Positions 45,155 through 53,733 of a DNA stretch of 64,000 nucleotides are shown here, in pieces. The stretch lies in contig NZ_CM001240.1 of NCBI RefSeq assembly GCF_000230835.1, positions 2,116,501 to 2,180,500 of the forward strand, in the 5' to 3' direction. The first letter of the stretch is position 1, and each line of letters begins with the position of its first letter. The DNA is from Clostridium sp. DL-VIII (lineage in GTDB: Bacteria > Bacillota > Clostridia > Clostridiales > Clostridiaceae). The translations under genes and the position numbers were made by a program. The notes under the pieces were generated by a model, which was given only the letters and a program-made list of their open reading frames with translations, was not told the origin of the DNA and did no database searches.

Positions 45155-46252
45155 ATGATTAAAAATGTACTCATCATTTCATCTGATTTTACAGGTCATG
45201 GACATAAGAGTATAACAGAGTCTCTATGTGAAAACTTTAGAGAAAACAAGGAGATTAATGTTAATGTTGTAGATGGATTCTCACTTGGTGGAAGCACATT
45301 GCTTAAAATAGGCAAATCCTATGGACCTATAACCAGAACTTCTAAAAATTTATGGGAACTTATATGGGAATTGTCAATGATTAAAGCATCATTAGTTAAT
45401 GAAGCTGTTGAATTATTAATAGAACATAATTTTATGGAGCTATTAAAGAAAATAAAACCAGATTTAATTTTATCTGTTCACCCAAATTTTAATGGATCCA
45501 TTATTAATATATTAGAAAAAAATAATATTGAGATTCCATTCATTACTCTAATTGCCGATCTTGTAAGTATATATCCACTATGGGCAGATAAAAGAGCAGA
45601 TTATATTATAAGTCCAACTTATGAAGCAAAAGAAAAGTGCATAGAATACGGTATTTCTGAGGGAAAAGTAAAAACTTTAGGGTTCCCAGTACGTTCTAGA
45701 TTTCATAAAGTTATAAGATCTAATATGGAATATAATATGTATAATCCTTTAAAATGCCTAATAATGAGTGGGGGAGAAGGTGTAGGCAACATGAGAAAGA
45801 TAGCTGAAATTCTCCTTAATAACTTCAATTGTATTGTAAAAATTGCTGTAGGCCGAAACAAAAAATTGAAGAATAGATTAGAACAAACCTTAGGAGAAAA
45901 GTATAAGGGGAGGGTTGAAATTTATGGATTTACGGAAAATGTACAAGATCTAATGATATCTTCAGATATTGCATTTACTAGAGGCAGTCCTAATGTCATG
46001 ATGGAAGCTATTGCATGTAACGTACCTCTAGTAATAACAGGCGCACTTCCAGGTCAAGAAGAAGGAAATCCAGAATTTGTGCAAAAATATAATCTTGGAG
46101 TGGTATGTACAGGCAACAAAAGCATAAAGTATATTATAAGTGACTTACTTGCAAATAATGGACAAAGACTGAGTGAAATTAAAATATCTCAAAAAAGTTA
46201 TTCTAATCCTAATGTTTCAAAAGATATTGTAGATTTTATTTTAAATATGTGA
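45155..46252 (+). CDS. GT28/MGDG-synthase-like glycosyltransferase (glycolipid synthesis)
   Basis: A protein of 365 aa. It begins 'NVLIISSDFTGHGHKSITES', the N-terminal acceptor-side motif of the monogalactosyl/diglucosyl-diacylglycerol synthase family. The nucleotide-sugar side shows 'MSGGEGVGNMRKIAEILL', 'VQDLMISSDIAFTRGSPNVM' and 'MEAIACNVPLVITGALPGQE'. Such enzymes add glucose or galactose to diacylglycerol at the inner face of the membrane. It follows an MFS transporter, which might move a related lipid or sugar. Terminator follows at 46318. Confidence 0.85.
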   Translation: MIKNVLIISSDFTGHGHKSITESLCENFRENKEINVNVVDGFSLGGSTLLKIGKSYGPITRTSKNLWELIWELSMIKASLVNEAVELLIEHNFMELLKKIKPDLILSVHPNFNGSIINILEKNNIEIPFITLIADLVSIYPLWADKRADYIISPTYEAKEKCIEYGISEGKVKTLGFPVRSRFHKVIRSNMEYNMYNPLKCLIMSGGEGVGNMRKIAEILLNNFNCIVKIAVGRNKKLKNRLEQTLGEKYKGRVEIYGFTENVQDLMISSDIAFTRGSPNVMMEAIACNVPLVITGALPGQEEGNPEFVQKYNLGVVCTGNKSIKYIISDLLANNGQRLSEIKISQKSYSNPNVSKDIVDFILNM

Positions 46253-46317
46253 TGAGCAGCTTAGTATTGATAAAATGTAAATTTAAAAAATAGAACTATA
46301 AAAACAAATCATAAAAG

Positions 46318-46357
46318 ACTGTATATGGATTGAGTGAATCTATATACAGTATTTTTA
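46318..46357 (+). terminator. Intrinsic terminator after the glycosyltransferase gene
   Basis: ACTGTATATGGATT and AATCTATATACAGT form a 14-bp stem with one G-U pair, followed by ATTTTT. Confidence 0.85.
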
Positions 46358-46512
46358 TAAAATTAAAGATAATCATCAATTTATAATTTTAAAAATAGAA
46401 TTATAATAATTCATGGATAAAATTTACTTAAATTACAATTAGTTGATTTGAAATCAATAATAATGTATTATTAGATATAATAAATTTTGTAATTTTGACT
46501 GGAGAGATATAT

Positions 46513-48300
46513 ATGAAAAGATATGATGTTCTAAATAATTATAGTATTAAGTCAAAATTATTATTAATATATTTGTTTTGTGTGTTAATTCCTATGATAG
46601 TTACCAATTCAGTATTCTATTTAACGATTAAACAAAATGAAGTAAAAGAACAGAAGACCAATATGGAATATGCCATAGATAGAGTTAAATATAATTTAGA
46701 GGCAGTGTTAGAAAATTGCGTACTAGTATCAAATCATTTACACAAGGATGTAGGATTAAATCAGTTTATTACTCAAAAATATGATAACCTTCTTCAATAT
46801 TATGAAGAATATAATTTTTTGCTGCAAAATAATGTAATCAATTACTACTATAATTCACAGCATGTATATCAAGTTACAATATACACAGATAATGATACTA
46901 TAAGCAATAGCAATAATTTTAGAAAATTGACTCCGGAAATTCGAGAGAGTGACTGGTATAAACAATTTTGTAATAACAATAAAAATATGACTATTTCAGT
47001 TTATTATGATAATGATAAAAAGATTATTCAAAATAGTAGTATGCCTAGAACTATTAGTATTATTAGAAAGTTAGACAACTTTAGTTCTAAAAATGAAAAT
47101 ATTTTAAAAATAGATGTAGATTATAATGTAATATACAATGATATTTTGAATGAGAAAATGGATGGCAATTTATATGTTTGCAATAAAGACTTTATTTTGT
47201 TTTCTAATAAAGTATCAAATGATGGATGGAAGGAATTTGATACGGTAGATTGTATTGAAAATAAGGCAGTCAAATTAAATGATTCTTTTAGCTTTAAAGC
47301 AGCAAATGAGGAGTGGAATATTATTATTACAGAAGATGAAATAAATCTTTTATCTAGAATTGCTGAACGGAAAGAAATATTGTTAGGATTAATAATATTT
47401 AATTTGTTACTACCAACTATTATTATTTTTTTAGTATCGTATTCTATTAGGCATAGAGTAACATTACTTAGTAAATATTTAGGTAAGGTAGAAAATGAGG
47501 AATTTTTCACAATACAATGTAGTTATGGCAATGATGAAATTGGAAATTTAATTCGTAGCTATAATTTAATGGTTTTAAGAATTAAGGAACTAATAGAAGT
47601 TGTATTTAAGAGAGATGCAGAAAAGCAAAAGCTTGAACTAGCTAAAAAGCAGGCGGAGCTAAAAGCTTTGCAAAGTCAAGTCAATCCTCATTTTATGTTT
47701 AATACCCTCGAGAGTATTCGCATGAGAAGCTTGATAAAGGGTGAAATAGAGACTGCAGATGTAATTGAAAATTTATCTACATTACTGCGAACTACAATAA
47801 ATTGGGGGGAGGATTTTATTACAATTGAAGATGAAATGCTATTTGTAGAAAATTATCTTCAAATTCAAAAGTATCGTTTTGGTGATAAATTATCTTATAG
47901 CTTTTATATTATGGAAGAATGTAAAAGAATAAAAATACCGAAGTTATCTATTTTAGGGTTTGTTGAAAATGCGTGTGTTCATGGAATTGAAGAAGTATCA
48001 TATAAAGCAGGGATTAATGTTAACATAATCAAAGATGAGAGCAGTTTATTTATAGAAATATTAGACTCAGGATGTGGAATGAGTGCAGAGGAACTAAATT
48101 TGATTATGAATAAATTAAAAGATGCAGAAATGGACATGCTCAATAGAAGTAAGAGTATTGGTATTTTAAATACTTATATGCGTTTGAAGATGTATTGCAA
48201 TAATAATATGAAATTTAAAATTGATAGCAAGTTAAAGAAAGGAACGGAAGTAAAATTACAGATTTACCTCGATGAACTAATGAAAAAACAATGTAATTAA
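46513..48300 (+). CDS. YesM-type sensor histidine kinase (xylan locus)
   Basis: A protein of 595 aa. A membrane segment at about 15-35, a sensor domain of about 260 residues outside the cell, a second membrane segment near 293-312, HAMP, then the LytS/YesM kinase family domain ('LQSQVNPHFMFNTLESIRM' with His393) and a short ATPase domain ('LGFVENACVHGIEE', 'DSGCGMS'). The ATG at 46513 follows GGAGAG. It stands 36 bp before its response regulator. Kinases of this type sit with oligosaccharide ABC importers and sense sugars directly or via the binding protein, so xylo-oligosaccharides are the likely signal. Confidence 0.93.
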   Translation: MKRYDVLNNYSIKSKLLLIYLFCVLIPMIVTNSVFYLTIKQNEVKEQKTNMEYAIDRVKYNLEAVLENCVLVSNHLHKDVGLNQFITQKYDNLLQYYEEYNFLLQNNVINYYYNSQHVYQVTIYTDNDTISNSNNFRKLTPEIRESDWYKQFCNNNKNMTISVYYDNDKKIIQNSSMPRTISIIRKLDNFSSKNENILKIDVDYNVIYNDILNEKMDGNLYVCNKDFILFSNKVSNDGWKEFDTVDCIENKAVKLNDSFSFKAANEEWNIIITEDEINLLSRIAERKEILLGLIIFNLLLPTIIIFLVSYSIRHRVTLLSKYLGKVENEEFFTIQCSYGNDEIGNLIRSYNLMVLRIKELIEVVFKRDAEKQKLELAKKQAELKALQSQVNPHFMFNTLESIRMRSLIKGEIETADVIENLSTLLRTTINWGEDFITIEDEMLFVENYLQIQKYRFGDKLSYSFYIMEECKRIKIPKLSILGFVENACVHGIEEVSYKAGINVNIIKDESSLFIEILDSGCGMSAEELNLIMNKLKDAEMDMLNRSKSIGILNTYMRLKMYCNNNMKFKIDSKLKKGTEVKLQIYLDELMKKQCN

Positions 48301-48336
48301 TGAGAAAATAATATTATTAAGGTGGGAAAAAGGAAT

Positions 48337-49929
48337 ATGATTAAAATCTTAATAGTGGATGATGAACCGTTTATTCGCCAAGGTCTTAAGATTCTAATTA
48401 ATTGGGAAAAGTATGGTTATGAAATTATTGGTGAAGCCGCAAATGGTATTGAAGCAATAAAGGAATTAGAGAAAAAAGAGATAGATTTGATAATTGTAGA
48501 TATAAAAATGCCTGAAATGAATGGTATTGAATTAATTGAACATGTACGAAATAATATATCAAATACAATTAAATTCATAGTATTAAGCGGCTACTATGAA
48601 TTTGAATATGCTAAAAAAGCAATAAAATACAATGTAACTGATTATGTTTTAAAGCCCATTAGAAAAGATGAATTAATCAAAGTTTTAAATAGCTTCAAAG
48701 ACGAATATATTAAGCAGGAAAATCAAAAAATCATACAAAAAACAAAAGATAAGGTTTTGTATGATAAATATTTAAGCGAGATCATAAATGGAAAATGTGA
48801 TAATGCTACTTTAGAATATGTTAATGAATATCAGAATTTTTCAAAAGACTTACGATATGTAATCATAGAAATTAATTATTATGATGACGCTTATAGCAAT
48901 ATTACTGATGATGAAAAACGAAATGGAAAAGAAGTATTTTATAAGAAGATGATAAGATGGCTTGGAGAAAATTGTTATAATGTAATTTTTGATGGAAGCA
49001 AGTATAAAAATTATTATGATATTGGATTTATATATGATAAAAAATTAGCAGAAGAGTACGGTTTAAATGAAAATGAATACATTGCAAAATTGCAAAAGGA
49101 TATGAGGAAAAATCAAAAATATGATTTTTATATTTACATTGGGGAGAAAGTAAGCAGTATTAGAGAATTGTCAATGTCATATAAAACTGCAATTATAGCT
49201 AAATTATTTTCAGATTTTTCAAATGGAAATATTATTTCATATTATGATCAAATTATGGAAAAAAAGGAACTTAGCTATGATGTAGAAAAGCAATATATGG
49301 ATGATTTAATCCATGAAATAGATGAAAATAATAAAGAAGAAATTATAAAATGTGTTGATAAAATTTATGATAGCTTTAGGGAGTGCAAGATAGATTTGGA
49401 GATTATAAACATAAATATAAATTATTTGTTGTGTAATCTGGTTAATATTGCAAGAAGGTTAGATCTCGAAGATAATCAGGAAGAGGTTATGAAATATATT
49501 AGTTCAATTTCCTTCGAGCAAATAATAAGCAGAGGGAGTGCAAAACATTTAAAAGATTTTTCGTTAGAGTTTTCAAAGTATTTAAGCCAATTGAGGCAAA
49601 ATTCAGTTCAAGGAATTTTAAGTCAAGTTGATAAGGAAATATCAGAGCACTATATGGAAAAATTAAGTTTAAAGTATTTAAGTGAAAAGTATTTTATTAA
49701 TAGCGCATATTTGGGACAAATTTTTAAAAAGAAATATAAGGTGTGTTTTAAAGATTATTTAAATACATATAGGGTTGAAAAAGCAGCAGAATTATTAAAA
49801 AGCAGCAATGATAGAGTTTATAGTATTGCTGAAAAAGTTGGTTATAGCAATCCGGATTATTTCATTAATAAATTTGTTCAAATTAAAGAAAAAACACCAA
49901 TACAATATAGAAAACAATTTTTAACTTAA
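48337..49929 (+). CDS. YesN-type response regulator with AraC DNA-binding domain
   Basis: A protein of 530 aa. The receiver domain has 'ILIVDDEPFIRQGLKILINW', Asp55 in 'LIIVDIKMPEMNG', and 'DYVLKPIRKDEL'. A long middle region is followed by an AraC-type double helix-turn-helix ('LSEKYFINSAYLGQIFKKKY', 'SIAEKVGYSNPDYFINKFVQ', 'TPIQYRKQF'). The ATG at 48337 is chosen; an in-frame GTG at 48322 is not preceded by a ribosome site. It is the probable activator of the GH43, transporter and xylosidase genes that follow. Confidence 0.95.
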   Translation: MIKILIVDDEPFIRQGLKILINWEKYGYEIIGEAANGIEAIKELEKKEIDLIIVDIKMPEMNGIELIEHVRNNISNTIKFIVLSGYYEFEYAKKAIKYNVTDYVLKPIRKDELIKVLNSFKDEYIKQENQKIIQKTKDKVLYDKYLSEIINGKCDNATLEYVNEYQNFSKDLRYVIIEINYYDDAYSNITDDEKRNGKEVFYKKMIRWLGENCYNVIFDGSKYKNYYDIGFIYDKKLAEEYGLNENEYIAKLQKDMRKNQKYDFYIYIGEKVSSIRELSMSYKTAIIAKLFSDFSNGNIISYYDQIMEKKELSYDVEKQYMDDLIHEIDENNKEEIIKCVDKIYDSFRECKIDLEIINININYLLCNLVNIARRLDLEDNQEEVMKYISSISFEQIISRGSAKHLKDFSLEFSKYLSQLRQNSVQGILSQVDKEISEHYMEKLSLKYLSEKYFINSAYLGQIFKKKYKVCFKDYLNTYRVEKAAELLKSSNDRVYSIAEKVGYSNPDYFINKFVQIKEKTPIQYRKQFLT

Positions 49930-49979
49930 TTGAGCTATTGTTATATATAAGAATTATTTAAAGATAGGGAGACAAGTTT

Positions 49980-51515
49980 ATGAGTGAAAATCCGATTATT
50001 TGGGCTGATTATCCAGATCTTGATCCAATAAGAATAGATGATACTTACTATATGGTTAGTACCACAATGCATTTTATGCCAGGCTGTGTTATATTGCGTT
50101 CATATAATCTTATTAATTGGGAAGTAGCTACTTACGTATATGACATTTTAGAGGATACACGAGAGCAAAAGCTAGAAGATGATAAGCAAATTTATGGAAA
50201 GGGGATGTGGGCAGCATCACTGCGATATAATAAAGGAAAATTCTATGTGTGTTTTGTAGCAAATGACACTCATAAGACTTACCTATATACAGCTATGGAT
50301 ATTACAGGTCCGTGGGAAAAGAATAATATTGAAGGATTTTATCATGACTGCTCACTGCTTTTTGATGATGATAGAGTTTATATAATTTATGGCAATAATG
50401 AAATTCATATTACGGAATTGAAAGATGACCTTTCAGGTCCTAAGTTAGATGGATTAGATAGAATAATTGTAAGAGAAACGCAAGAGTATTATCTTGGTTA
50501 CGAAGGTGCCCATTTCTATAAAATTAATGGTAAATATTATGCTTTTTTTATTCACATGCTAAAGTCTAAAAATGGGCATAGAACTCAAGCATGTTTTGTA
50601 TCTGACTCTATAGAGGGAAAATTTGTTGGTGGAGAAGTATTTGATGATGATATGGGATTTCATAACTCTGGTATAGCACAAGGAGGAATAGTGGATACTC
50701 CAGATGGAAAGTGGTATGCTATGCTGTTTCAAGATCGTGGTGCCGTTGGACGTGTACCTGTTATTGTTCCAATGCACTTTGAAAATGATTTCCCAGTATT
50801 TAATGAAAAGGCACCTCAATACATTGAGATTCTAGATAATAAACCAGGATATGAATACAAATTACTGGTTGGAGATGATGACTTTATTTATAAGCCTGAT
50901 AAGAAGGGGAAGATTAAGTTAAAAGAGTTTTGGCAATGGAATCATATACCAAATAATAAATTATGGTCAGTTATGGAAAAACCTGGAGTGTATTGTATTC
51001 ATTCAGGAAAAGTTTCTCCAAACATAAATTATGCAGTAAATACTCTAACACAACGTGCCATGGGACCAAAGAGTGAGGCAATAGTGACTTTAGATGGCAA
51101 GGAACTTAAGAATGGTGATTATGCAGGCTTATGTTTTCTAATTAGTTCGTATGGATTAATTGCACTTACAAAAGAAGATGAACAATTTTACTTAGTAATG
51201 TTAGCAAAATGTACTGATGATAAATCAATCTTTGGAAATTTAATAGATAAAGAGCCTGGAGTGGAGTATGGAAGAATTCCTGTAAAACATGCTAAAGTAA
51301 CACTAAAAGCATATGGTAATTTCGAAAATAAAATAGATGAATGTGAGTTTTACTATCAGGATGGAGAAGCATGGATAAAGCTTGGCATCACACATAATCT
51401 TGTATGGAAGATGGATCAGTTTGCTGGATGCCGTTTTGGTTTATTTCTGTTCTCTACAAAGGAAATTGGTGGAAGTGCTGAATTTTCGAAGTTTAAGTAT
51501 AACATTTTGAAATGA
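49980..51515 (+). CDS. GH43 beta-xylosidase/arabinofuranosidase-type enzyme
   Basis: A protein of 511 aa. The five-bladed GH43 domain opens with 'WADYPDLDPIRIDDTYYMVS' (base Asp15), has the pKa-setting Asp123 in 'YHDCSLLFDDD', and the acid Glu175 in 'YEGAHFYKINGKYYAFF'. A beta-sandwich C-terminal domain (about 310-511, 'NKPGYEYKLLVGDDD' onward) is typical of xylosidase-type GH43. There is no signal peptide, so it acts on imported oligosaccharides. GGGAGA precedes the start. It follows directly after the YesN-type gene and begins the enzyme part of the locus. Confidence 0.9.
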   Translation: MSENPIIWADYPDLDPIRIDDTYYMVSTTMHFMPGCVILRSYNLINWEVATYVYDILEDTREQKLEDDKQIYGKGMWAASLRYNKGKFYVCFVANDTHKTYLYTAMDITGPWEKNNIEGFYHDCSLLFDDDRVYIIYGNNEIHITELKDDLSGPKLDGLDRIIVRETQEYYLGYEGAHFYKINGKYYAFFIHMLKSKNGHRTQACFVSDSIEGKFVGGEVFDDDMGFHNSGIAQGGIVDTPDGKWYAMLFQDRGAVGRVPVIVPMHFENDFPVFNEKAPQYIEILDNKPGYEYKLLVGDDDFIYKPDKKGKIKLKEFWQWNHIPNNKLWSVMEKPGVYCIHSGKVSPNINYAVNTLTQRAMGPKSEAIVTLDGKELKNGDYAGLCFLISSYGLIALTKEDEQFYLVMLAKCTDDKSIFGNLIDKEPGVEYGRIPVKHAKVTLKAYGNFENKIDECEFYYQDGEAWIKLGITHNLVWKMDQFAGCRFGLFLFSTKEIGGSAEFSKFKYNILK

Positions 51516-51553
51516 AAAATTAATTTATCAATTAAGAAAGGAAGAAATATTTT

Positions 51554-53368
51554 ATGATATATAAAGAGAAAGAAGATTTAAAATATGTACTTTGTTATAC
51601 AAGAAAACCACAGGAAAATTTGATTTATTCTGAAAAATTAGCATATAGTATGCATCTTGCTTACAGTGAAGATGGAGTGGGATTTCAGGAGTTAAATCAT
51701 AATTCGGGAATTTTATTTGCTAAAGCAACAGAAAATGATAATGGATCTCTCAATGCAAAAAGCTTGAAAAATCCGTATATTTTCTATTTGGCAGACGGCA
51801 CTTTTGGAATTCTTGCTGTACGTACAGGGGCAGAGGGTGAAAATGATGAGGAGAGTAAAGGACGAGTGCTTCTATTTACTTCAGCAGATCTTTTGCAGTA
51901 TAAGGAAATTGGATTGATTGATTTAAAAGGAGACACTTATATAAGTGATATAAAATGCCAGTATGATGAGGATAAAAAAGTTTATATAATTTGTTGGAGT
52001 GACGAAAGTGGGAATTATTATAAGAATTTTACTGCTGATATATTGAATATAAACAGTGCTTCGATACCTGAAAAGACAGAAGCCTTTGTTATAGAAAATG
52101 TTAATACAGAAATAGAGGGAGTAGTACCAAGGAATGTTATAAGTGTATCGATGGAAGTGGCACATCACCTTATTTGTAAACTTATAGTGCCTACTAATGT
52201 GGAAATAAAAGTACCTGAAAGTGTGAATATTACATCAGAAAAAGAACTAAAAGTTGTGAAGGCTACTGCTATTTATAGTGATGGAACAACAGCCATGAAG
52301 AATGTAGATTGGAATTTATCAGAAATAGATTGGAATAAGTCAGGAAAGTATAGAATAACTGGTAAAGTACATCAAGATCATTATGAATTCCCTATTGCTA
52401 CTGACCGTGCGGACCCATGTATAGGAAAATGGAAGGGAAAGTATTATTTTATTGCAACAAATGATGCTGATGGAAATCACAGCTTATATATGAGAGAAGC
52501 AGATAACATACCAGATTTATTAAAGGCTGAAGAAAAATTGATAATTGATTCTAATATGTATGAGGATATTAAAGGTCTTTTATGGGCACCAGAATTTCAC
52601 ATAGTTGAAGGAGATTTATATATCTTACATGGGGCAACCTCAGGAGAGTTTTTTTATGAAGAATCACATGTTATGAAGCTAAAAAAGGATGGAAATCCAA
52701 TGGATGCAAAAGATTGGTCTAGGCCACACCGTGTAGTAAAGAAAGATGGAAATTATTTATGTGAAGAAGGGAAAACCATTTCTCTTGATATGACAAATTT
52801 CGAAATAGACGGAGAGTATTATGTAGTTTGGTCACAACGTGAATTTTTACCAGAGGATATTGGGGCATGGCTTTATATTGCTAAAGTTGATCCAAAGGAG
52901 CCATGGAAGCTAATAAGTGATCCAGTAGTTATTTCTAAGCCAGATTATGGCTGGGCAAATAACAATGTTTTTGTTGATGAAGGACCATTTACTTTGATAA
53001 GAGATGGAAAGGTATTTTTAACTTTTGCTAGTGCAATGATAGATGCTACTTATGTTGTAGGAATTCTATGTGCAGATAAAAATGCAGACTTGTTAGATCC
53101 TGCTAGTTGGACAAAGGGAAATTATCCTCTACTTACTTCTAGAAGTGCACTAGGAGAATACGGTCCCGGTCATAATTCTTATGTTATAGATGAAGATGGA
53201 AATGTATGGAATGCTTATCATGCGAGACCAGGAGTTAATGGACCTAGATCTTCTGGACTTCGTCGTGTTCATTTTGATATTGATAATTATCCAGTGCTTG
53301 ATTTAACAGAAGAAAAGGATTTAAATCCAGAGTTAAGAAATGTGATTATGGATATTATTGTGAGGTGA
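51554..53368 (+). CDS. GH43-type glycosidase with extra N-terminal region
   Basis: A protein of 604 aa. The catalytic five-bladed domain is C-terminal, from about residue 280: 'ATDRADPCIGKWKGKYYFIA' (base Asp287), 'GLLWAPEFHIVEGDLYILHG' (acid Glu347) and 'GPGHNSYVIDEDGNVWNAYH'. Before it lie about 200 residues that themselves look like propeller strands ('KNPYIFYLADGTFGILAVRT') and a short Ig-like domain at about 212-275 ('ATAIYSDGTTAMKNVDWNLS'). No signal peptide. The layout suggests an arabinofuranosidase or xylosidase for decorated oligomers; exact specificity is open. A relic of a GH39 gene starts two bases after its stop. Confidence 0.85.
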   Translation: MIYKEKEDLKYVLCYTRKPQENLIYSEKLAYSMHLAYSEDGVGFQELNHNSGILFAKATENDNGSLNAKSLKNPYIFYLADGTFGILAVRTGAEGENDEESKGRVLLFTSADLLQYKEIGLIDLKGDTYISDIKCQYDEDKKVYIICWSDESGNYYKNFTADILNINSASIPEKTEAFVIENVNTEIEGVVPRNVISVSMEVAHHLICKLIVPTNVEIKVPESVNITSEKELKVVKATAIYSDGTTAMKNVDWNLSEIDWNKSGKYRITGKVHQDHYEFPIATDRADPCIGKWKGKYYFIATNDADGNHSLYMREADNIPDLLKAEEKLIIDSNMYEDIKGLLWAPEFHIVEGDLYILHGATSGEFFYEESHVMKLKKDGNPMDAKDWSRPHRVVKKDGNYLCEEGKTISLDMTNFEIDGEYYVVWSQREFLPEDIGAWLYIAKVDPKEPWKLISDPVVISKPDYGWANNNVFVDEGPFTLIRDGKVFLTFASAMIDATYVVGILCADKNADLLDPASWTKGNYPLLTSRSALGEYGPGHNSYVIDEDGNVWNAYHARPGVNGPRSSGLRRVHFDIDNYPVLDLTEEKDLNPELRNVIMDIIVR

Positions 53369-53370
53369 TA

Positions 53371-53585
53371 TGTAACGCCCTGTATCCTATGAAAAGTGGG
53401 CAGAACTAATTACAGCTACATTAAATCATTTAATAGATAGATATGATAGAGAAGAAATAGTCATATGGCCGATTGAAGTATGGAATGAGCCTAATATTGC
53501 ATCTTGGGCTGGAACCATGGAAGAATACTTCAGGCTTTATGACTATTTCAGCATTTATTGTTGGTTGGAATATATGTACAAATGC
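53371..53585 (+). pseudogene. Relic of a GH39 beta-xylosidase gene (internal fragment)
   Basis: Translation gives 'YEKWAELITATLNHLIDRYD', 'REEIVIWPIEVWNEPNIASW' and 'AGTMEEYFRLYDY', matching residues 128-179 of the intact GH39 enzyme at 60119, including the acid/base Glu of WNEPN. An extra T then shifts the frame. Right after, ATTGTTGGTTGGAAT resembles the stretch for 'IIGWN' near residue 380 of the intact gene, so about 200 codons are deleted between. No ribosome site or N-terminal part is present. It directly follows the GH43 stop codon. Confidence 0.8.
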
Positions 53586-53646
53586 ATAATTTTTAATGTT
53601 TTTTATATAATTTGTTAGGTTGTTGGATGTATGCACAAATGATAAA

Positions 53647-53681
53647 CTTTATCTTGTAAACAAAACGTTTACAAGATAAAG
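53647..53681. promoter_or_regulatory. 15-bp inverted repeat before the solute-binding protein gene
   Basis: CTTTATCTTGTAAAC, AAAAC, then the exact complement of the first arm. The inner part (TGTAAAC...GTTTACA) resembles LacI-family or CcpA-like operators, though with a 5-bp gap. No T-tract follows, so it is not a plain terminator. It lies 53 bp before the binding-protein ATG and could control the transporter operon. The rest of the 53586-53733 gap holds a possible TATAAT at 53606 without a convincing -35. Confidence 0.6.
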
Positions 53682-53733
53682 CTCATAATTATTAAAATAT
53701 AAATATCTAAATAATATGATAGGGGGAAATTTA

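Noticed and set aside
53430..53636. Minus-strand open frame of 68 codons across the GH39 relic
   Set aside because: It is antisense to the relic and has no ribosome site or recognisable domain.
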